Origin: an uncultured Anaerolineae bacterium | Lineage (GTDB): Bacteria; Chloroflexota; Anaerolineae; Anaerolineales; UBA11858 | Direction: 5' to 3' | NCBI GenBank assembly: GCA_937893815.1 | Contig: CALCSH010000080.1 | Location: 1 to 10,790, forward strand | DNA length: 10,790 nt | Part shown: positions 7,012-10,790 of the stretch, piece after piece | How positions within the stretch are numbered: the stretch's first letter is position 1 | Layout of the letters: the number at the start of each line of letters is the position of its first letter | Made by a program: the position numbers and the translations under genes | The notes under the pieces: generated by a model | Seen by the model: only the letters and a program-made list of their open reading frames with translations | Told to the model about the DNA's origin: nothing | Database searches by the model: none

Positions 7012-7212
7012 CTACGCCTTTTTCTTGAGGACGGGCAAACCGTTTTTGCTTTCGGATACTTCGTAACCGGCGGGGACGCTGTCTAATGCACCTTCGTCTT
7101 TAACTTCTTTGGCGAAGTATTATAAAGTTCGTTCTTTGCCAGTCGATGTCGTGGATGTTTTTCCGTGAAGGAAGTAGGTCTTCTCTTTTGAGTTTGTGAA
7201 ACTGAATGCCAT
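7012..7212 (-). pseudogene. Small conserved-type protein gene broken by one in-frame stop
   Basis: The minus-strand ATG at 7212 has a strong AAGGAG site (7219-7224) 6 nt upstream. Translation gives MAFSFTNSKEKTYFLHGK and on to residue 30, ending KERTL, then TAA at 7120-7122. Reading straight on in the same frame gives YFAKEVKDEGALDSV, then PAGYEVSESKNGLPVLKKKA, then TAG at 7012-7014. Without the stop it would be a 66-residue protein. From memory, the two halves together look like one family of short bacterial proteins with a TIYFFAKE-like centre and a PAGYEVxExKNGLPVLKK end, function unknown. The TAA stands where relatives have tyrosine, so one base change (TAT or TAC to TAA) explains it. No ATG or GTG follows in frame and the only TTG is near the end, so restart is unlikely. 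Promoter, ribosome site and terminator are intact, so the change may be recent or a sequencing error. Confidence 0.75.
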
Positions 7213-7294
7213 AATAATCTCCTTAGGTTTGATGAGAACAACAAAACGATCCGATGTCCCCGATCTGCTTTTAGATTGAATAGAAATTAAGCCA

Positions 7295-7323
7295 AGTATA
7301 TAGTACTCTGCCGAAATCGGCAA
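7295..7323 (-). promoter_or_regulatory. Promoter of the small gene with overlapping palindrome
   Basis: On the minus strand the -35 TTGCCG (7318-7323) and -10 TATACT (7295-7300) are separated by exactly 17 bp, matching the sigma-70 consensus at 4 and 5 of 6 positions. The predicted RNA start near 7288 leaves a leader of about 75 nt before the ATG. The inverted repeat TGCCGATTTCGGCA (7309-7322) covers the -35 and part of the spacer, the usual place for a repressor operator. The regulator is unknown. Confidence 0.55.
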
Positions 7324-7372
7324 TGCGTAAAAATACGGAATTGGAGCGAAAATATCCGATTTTTTACCCTAG

Positions 7373-7942
7373 TTAATCGTCTTCGTAGCTTTGCCCCTGT
7401 GCGAACCCCATCCCCCGGACAAAACCACGCGCCCGCTCAGTGAGGGGATAGCCTTCGTTGAGCGTGTGCCAAAATTCGGCGCTATGATCGGCATGCAGAC
7501 GGTGGACAAGTTCGTGAGCGATGACCGAATCAATCACCCATTGCGGCCAGTCTTTGATCTTGTCGCCGATGCGGATATGTCCATCGGTGCTGCCGCCGTT
7601 GGTACAACTCCCCAGGCGTTGATTCATATTGCCCACCCAGCGGATGGCTTTCCATTCGATTTTTCCGCCGAAGTGTTTTTTGTTGATATATTCAGCGCGC
7701 GCTTGCAATTCGTCATCCGTGCGGCGCTCGGCCAGTTTCTCGCGTTTGTCCAATTGTTGGCTGATCTGGGTGAGAATATCCTTAAGCAAGGCTTTGCGCA
7801 GATGATACGGCACGCGCAGCAAGATGGAACCATCGGGCTGAGGCTGCCAGCGCGAAGATTTCTTCAGGCGTTTATCACGGCGCACCAGCACATTGACTGG
7901 CTGGCCGTCTTTGTCTTGGATGGTGTAGGTTTTTTCGGACAT
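7373..7942 (-). CDS. YgjP-type (DUF45, M48-like) zinc metallopeptidase
   Basis: A 189-residue soluble protein of the YgjP-like metallopeptidase domain family (DUF45), related in motif to SprT/WSS1-type peptidases. The zinc site is HELVHRLHADHSAEFW (143-158): His143 and His147 bind zinc, Glu144 is the catalytic base, and His153 in the HSxxFW part is the third ligand. The preceding RLGSCTNGGSTDGHIRI segment (109-125) and VIAHEL are family hallmarks. The N-terminal half is basic and probably helical (51-90). I chose the ATG at 7942 (MSEKTYTIQD); the frame can be extended four codons to a TTG, which is less likely. The ribosome site is weak (GTGG). Biological substrate is unknown for the family. 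It sits alone between a toxin-antitoxin pair and the small gene's promoter, without obvious functional partners. Confidence 0.88.
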   Translation of the reverse strand: MSEKTYTIQDKDGQPVNVLVRRDKRLKKSSRWQPQPDGSILLRVPYHLRKALLKDILTQISQQLDKREKLAERRTDDELQARAEYINKKHFGGKIEWKAIRWVGNMNQRLGSCTNGGSTDGHIRIGDKIKDWPQWVIDSVIAHELVHRLHADHSAEFWHTLNEGYPLTERARGFVRGMGFAQGQSYEDD

Positions 7943-7950
7943 TGGTATCC

Positions 7951-7996
7951 ACAAAGAACACGAAAGGGCACGAAGTTTCTTGTGTTCTTCGTACCC
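7951..7996. repeat. Short TTCGTG-type tandem and inverted repeats
   Basis: Just before the metallopeptidase start, the minus strand reads three near-copies in a row: CTTCGTGCC, CTTTCGTGTT and CTTTGTGGA. The same stretch holds two competing inverted repeats: GGGCACGAAG (7966-7975) with CTTCGTACCC (7987-7996), 9 of 10 paired; and AAGAACAC (7954-7961) with GTGTTCTT (7982-7989), perfect. From memory, related CTTCGTG-rich spacers are common between genes in some Chloroflexota and other genomes. It may be a dispersed repeat or an mRNA hairpin after the YgiT gene. Confidence 0.5.
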
Positions 7997-8017
7997 TGCG
8001 CGGTTCTTTTATTTTGC

Positions 8018-8052
8018 TATCAATTTCAAACTACATCTGCCTGAAATTGATA
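8018..8052. repeat. Perfect 11-bp inverted repeat at the antitoxin gene 3' end
   Basis: TATCAATTTCA (8018-8028) and TGAAATTGATA (8042-8052) are exact reverse complements around a 13-nt loop. The stop codon of the YgiT-type gene (8026-8028) lies inside the repeat and its last codons form the loop and the other arm. The stem is AT-rich and no T-tract follows on the minus strand, so it is not a standard terminator. Confidence 0.65.
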
Positions 8053-8274
8053 AACCGGAACTTGAAGTATTCGAGAAGGTTTTTGTTTTGCCTGAATAGC
8101 TAAATCGATTCTTTTTGCTGTTTCTGGCAACAGGACTTTTTGACCGCATTGAACGCATACTCCCATCGGAACATTCTCGAATACGAGTAGCTGATCATGC
8201 CAGCGAATTTCACGCGGCAAAAATTGCTCTTCAACAATTCCGCCACAAAAATAACAATCACTATATTTTTTCAT
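8026..8274 (-). CDS. YgiT-type zinc-finger protein, likely antitoxin
   Basis: An 82-residue protein resembling the N-terminal zinc-binding domain of MqsA/YgiT antitoxins. Two cysteine pairs, C7-x2-C10 and C40-x2-C43, should bind one zinc. The family features VFENVPMGVCVQCG (31-44), PETAKRI (50-56) and the VPVYQF end (72-77) are clear. It lacks the C-terminal helix-turn-helix of full-length MqsA, as usual for the short antitoxins paired with DUF4258 proteins, so autoregulation would need other contacts. It starts 15 nt after the DUF4258 stop, in the toxin-first order. Its last codons lie within an 11-bp inverted repeat. Neutralising the upstream protein by direct binding is inferred from family context. 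Confidence 0.88.
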   Translation of the reverse strand: MKKYSDCYFCGGIVEEQFLPREIRWHDQLLVFENVPMGVCVQCGQKVLLPETAKRIDLAIQAKQKPSRILQVPVYQFQADVV

Positions 8275-8289
8275 GATTCTTTCTCCAGA

Positions 8290-8601
8290 TCACCGATTTC
8301 TTTTGTAGGGGTCTTTCCACTTCGGAAAAGTTGGGATGTACACGGTGATCCAAATCAAATGTTCGTCTGGGTTTTTGCCGCACACCACATGAACCGGTGT
8401 TTGTTGTTCGGTGAACCCTACAACCAGGCAACTTTCTCCACGAGGATCATCAGGGTATGCTTCCAGGATTTTACAATTGCAGAGCAGTTGCTCGATTTCT
8501 GTGATAAGAAGCCCATCGGCGACGCGCTCATCGTCAGCGTGAAGCGATATTTCATAACTTTGTTGTGTTGTTTCTGCTCGGATGAACCCTGGTGTAAGCA
8601 T
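8290..8601 (-). CDS. DUF4258 protein, likely toxin of a toxin-antitoxin pair
   Basis: A 103-residue protein with a DUF4258 domain, a fold thought to be related to the RelE/BrnT-type mRNA-cutting toxins. The conserved blocks are ISLHADDERVADG (18-30), ITEIEQLL (33-40), YPDDPRGESCLVVGF (49-63), PVHVVCG (69-75), ITVYIP (85-90) and W-x-DP near the end (95-98). His21 and Arg26, together with the C-terminal basic residues, are reasonable active-site candidates, but this is inference. I chose the ATG at 8601: upstream in-frame codons fall within the end of the ATPase gene and encode nothing family-like. The ribosome site is weak (AAGA). It begins only 25 nt after the ATPase stop, so co-transcription is possible; a TACAAT at 8617-8622 is a possible private -10. 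The frame is intact with no sign of inactivation. Confidence 0.87.
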   Translation of the reverse strand: MLTPGFIRAETTQQSYEISLHADDERVADGLLITEIEQLLCNCKILEAYPDDPRGESCLVVGFTEQQTPVHVVCGKNPDEHLIWITVYIPTFPKWKDPYKRNR

Positions 8602-8626
8602 TTTATTCTTGTAAATATTGTACCCT

Positions 8627-10790
8627 TTATTTGTTCCCAAAGCCCGGCAACTCAATCGTGTTCCCGTCAACTTCAACAATGTGATACGGCATCCAGGCGA
8701 TGCCAAAGAGTTCGATAAGGATGTCTTTTTTGTAGGGCCGCACGGGAATTTCAGTCAATGTGTTGGCGAGATCGCCCCATTTGGTATTAATTTCCTGAGT
8801 TGCGTTCTCTTGCTCGCCTTGCAATTCGGTAATATGACGCTCGTATTCTTCGATGGCTTGCAGCGATTCTTCCACATCCGATTTGGCTTGTTCGGTCAGG
8901 CGGCGCTTGGTCAACGAAGTGGAGAGCCGTTTGCGGCGGCGACTGAGCAGGCTGAGCGCATTTTCAAAGTGCGTGCCGTATTCTTCCAAGCGGCGGTCGC
9001 GCAGTTCGGCTTCGTCCTGGCTCAATTCGCGCTCTTCACGTTTCAGGCGATCTTGAATGGTATCCAGTTTTTTGTTGTAGGAATCTTCAACTTTCTTGAT
9101 CTCATCATCGCGTTTTTGGCGAGCGGCTTCGGCGCACTGGCGGCGGAAGTCGGCTTGCGAGGTGCCAGGTCCGGCGAAAACGCCCAGGCTCTCGTTGGCG
9201 CGCACACTGACTTCGCTGTTGTGATATATCCAATCGGAAAAATCACTTTGTAAAGTGCGTAAAGTTTTGCCATCCGAAAGCGGGGCTTCGAGGGTTGCAA
9301 AACGCGCCCCGGGGGCGGTATCACGCTCCAGGCTGCGCGGGTCGAATGACGCAACCAACCAATCTTCCCAGCGAGCAGCGCCGCGGCGATCCGGTTCCAA
9401 TACCAGGGCGGCGTTGCGGGCTTCGTGGTCGAGGTTGTATTTGCGCTGTATGAAACGCACGCTGGCCTGAGCGATCAGCACCGGGCGATAGAGCAATCCC
9501 TGAGGTTGGATATCAGTGGGCAGCGTTTTTTCGGAGGCTTTGACCGCCTGAGAGAGCGTCAGGTTATGGGGTAAGAAATATTCGTCAATGCCGGTTGGCG
9601 CCCCGGGGCGCGTGGACGAACCGGATGCAGCCTGAGGCTGGGTTGCAGCTTCGGGAGCCGAATCCACTTCCGGAGAAGTCTGAACGTCCTGTTGGGAAGC
9701 AGCACTTGCCGCGGGCGACCAACTGGCTCCGACCAGTCGATTTAAATCCCCAATGCGAGTGCGAGTCAGCGGCCCGGCGAGATAATTCATCGCCCAGCGC
9801 GTCTGGAATAAGCCCCCCTCACCCGCCGGGAGAGGGGATGGGGGTGAGGGCGCGTGGATATTATGCAGCAAAAAGACGCGCTTATCGAGCGTCGAAATCA
9901 GCTTGTCGTAATGTCTGCGGTCGAGGCCGGGTGCGGCGCCTTGCAGGCCGTCCAGCAGGCGGTTTTTATCGGTCTCGGTTTGCAACTTGCCGATGAACCA
10001 GCTCCCGGCGTTGGAGAGCGCCTTGTAGTCGAGATCGGCGGGGTTCTGCGTGACGAGCACCTGCCCCACGCCGAAAGCGCGCCCCTGTTTGAGCATGCGT
10101 AGCATGAGCGGCTTGGAGGGCGGGTTGGCGACTGGCGGCATATAGCCAAAAATCTCGTCAAAGTAGACGATGGCGCGCAGGCCGCTGGTGCCGCTTTGGG
10201 TGCGCATCCAGGTTTCGACGGCGGCGTAGAGCAACGCAACAAAGAACATGCGCTCGGTGTCATTGAGGTGGGCGATATAGAAAACGCTGTGACGCGGTTT
10301 GCCTTCGGGTGTGTAAAGCAGGCTGGGGATGTCGAGCGGCTGGCCTTCGATCCACGATTGGAAACTGGGCGCGGCCAGGATGTTGTTGAGCGTCATGGCA
10401 AGGGCGAAACGCTCTTTTTGCGGGAAAAAGGTGTCGATATCAAAGACGCCCAGTTTGGGGAAGGGCGGATTTTGAGTTTGCAGAATCAACTCGCCCAGAT
10501 CGAGGCTTTTGCCCTGACTCCAGGCAGTCTCGAAGATATTGCTGAGCAGAATATGCTCGCGCGAGCGCACCGGGTCAAGATCGCTCAGACCGACCAGCCC
10601 AAGGATAGCGGTGACGGTGCCGGAAATTTTCTCGCGTAGCAATTCGCGGTTTTCGTCCCAGGGGATTTCGGGGGCGCGCAGCGAGGCCAGTATGCTAACC
10701 GGGATGCCCGCATCCGAACCTGGAGTGTAGACAGCGAACTGGGCGGCATTCTTCAGCGCCCGGATGCGTTCTGTATCGATGCCCCATTCG
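8627..10790 (-). CDS. HerA/DUF87-type ATPase with coiled-coil tail (N-terminus beyond edge)
   Basis: The visible 720 codons (from 10789) run off the right edge without a start, so the Walker A region and N-terminus are missing. The visible part begins with YTPGSDAGIPVSIL, seen in a family of bacterial ATP-binding proteins resembling HerA hexameric translocases. Walker B is AIVYFDEI (about residue 207 of the fragment). The following GRAFGVGQVLVTQNP contains the glutamine sensor segment. NAGSWFIGKLQTETDK is also typical of the family. After the ATPase core come an in-frame palindromic repeat (9812-9853), an Ala/Pro/Ser/Gln-rich linker (about 9590-9720) and a second conserved domain. A charged coiled coil (about 8790-9140) leads to a short C-terminal domain ending ELPGFGNK. 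The role is unknown; HerA relatives pump DNA and often partner with a nuclease, none of which is visible here. Confidence 0.85.
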   Translation of the reverse strand, partial: EWGIDTERIRALKNAAQFAVYTPGSDAGIPVSILASLRAPEIPWDENRELLREKISGTVTAILGLVGLSDLDPVRSREHILLSNIFETAWSQGKSLDLGELILQTQNPPFPKLGVFDIDTFFPQKERFALAMTLNNILAAPSFQSWIEGQPLDIPSLLYTPEGKPRHSVFYIAHLNDTERMFFVALLYAAVETWMRTQSGTSGLRAIVYFDEIFGYMPPVANPPSKPLMLRMLKQGRAFGVGQVLVTQNPADLDYKALSNAGSWFIGKLQTETDKNRLLDGLQGAAPGLDRRHYDKLISTLDKRVFLLHNIHAPSPPSPLPAGEGGLFQTRWAMNYLAGPLTRTRIGDLNRLVGASWSPAASAASQQDVQTSPEVDSAPEAATQPQAASGSSTRPGAPTGIDEYFLPHNLTLSQAVKASEKTLPTDIQPQGLLYRPVLIAQASVRFIQRKYNLDHEARNAALVLEPDRRGAARWEDWLVASFDPRSLERDTAPGARFATLEAPLSDGKTLRTLQSDFSDWIYHNSEVSVRANESLGVFAGPGTSQADFRRQCAEAARQKRDDEIKKVEDSYNKKLDTIQDRLKREERELSQDEAELRDRRLEEYGTHFENALSLLSRRRKRLSTSLTKRRLTEQAKSDVEESLQAIEEYERHITELQGEQENATQEINTKWGDLANTLTEIPVRPYKKDILIELFGIAWMPYHIVEVDGNTIELPGFGNK
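9812..9853. repeat. Palindromic GC-rich repeat inserted in frame in the ATPase gene
   Basis: CCCTCACCC (9816-9824) and GGGTGAGGG (9842-9850) form a perfect 9-bp inverted repeat around a purine-rich core containing GGGAGAGGGGA. On the minus strand it is translated as APSPPSPLPAGEGG, a composition quite unlike the flanking protein (VFLLHNIH before, FQTRWAMNYL after). From memory, CCCTCACCC...CTCTCCC palindromes are widespread dispersed repeats in environmental bacteria and are found in frame in genes. The insertion keeps the frame. Confidence 0.7.

Noticed and set aside
7391..8044. A 217-codon plus-strand frame
   Set aside because: It is antisense to the YgjP-type gene, whose HELVH-type zinc site shows the true frame.
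7951..8052. CRISPR array
   Set aside because: The repeats are only 7-10 nt, imperfect and adjacent, without regular unique spacers.
8618..9253. A 211-codon plus-strand frame with a hydrophobic look
   Set aside because: It is the antisense of the ATPase coiled-coil region; the charged residues of that region read as Phe/Leu-rich sequence on the other strand.
9590..9720. Frame break in the ATPase because of odd composition
   Set aside because: The Ala/Pro/Ser/Gln-rich stretch stays in frame and leads into a conserved-looking domain, so it is a linker.

Overview
The window reads as an ordinary chromosomal stretch of an Anaerolineae-like bacterium (Chloroflexota). This is an inference from the style of the proteins (a HerA-type ATPase with a coiled-coil tail, the DUF4258/YgiT pair, a short KNGLPVLKK-type protein, the solitary DNA methyltransferase), not from a marker gene. 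Every gene I can support lies on the minus strand, so transcription runs from high to low coordinates.

In transcription order: (1) 10789-8627, the 3' part of a large HerA/DUF87-type ATPase gene whose N-terminus lies beyond the right edge. It carries a small palindromic repeat inserted in frame, a low-complexity linker and a long C-terminal coiled coil. (2) 8601-8026, a likely toxin-antitoxin pair: DUF4258 protein first, YgiT-type zinc-finger protein second, with a perfect 11-bp inverted repeat at its 3' end. (3) 7942-7373, a YgjP-type zinc metallopeptidase, preceded by a repeat-rich spacer. (4) 7323-6965, a complete small transcription unit (promoter, strong ribosome binding site, terminator) whose 66-codon reading frame is broken by one in-frame TAA at codon 31. 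(5) 6880-4826, a prolyl oligopeptidase with an intact catalytic triad. (6) 4762-3012, a TauE/SafE-type membrane exporter coupled through a TAATG junction to a GHMP-family sugar kinase. (7) 2917-94, a tight five-gene cluster: small cysteine-motif protein, 3-methyladenine DNA glycosylase I (Tag), MtlR-like protein, beta-class DNA methyltransferase and isoprenylcysteine methyltransferase-like membrane protein. Two of its junctions are ATGA overlaps and one is a 1-nt gap.

Group 7 has the clearest shared theme: base-alkylation repair, DNA methylation and a regulator-like protein directly coupled to the methyltransferase, with no restriction nuclease in view. The other groups look like unrelated housekeeping or stress functions that happen to share a strand.

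I did not find a clearly new multi-gene defence system. The observations most worth a second look are the nonsense-interrupted small gene at 7012-7212, the palindromic repeat translated inside the ATPase at 9812-9853, the MtlR-like/methyltransferase coupling at 705-2118, and the inverted repeat closing the toxin-antitoxin pair at 8018-8052.
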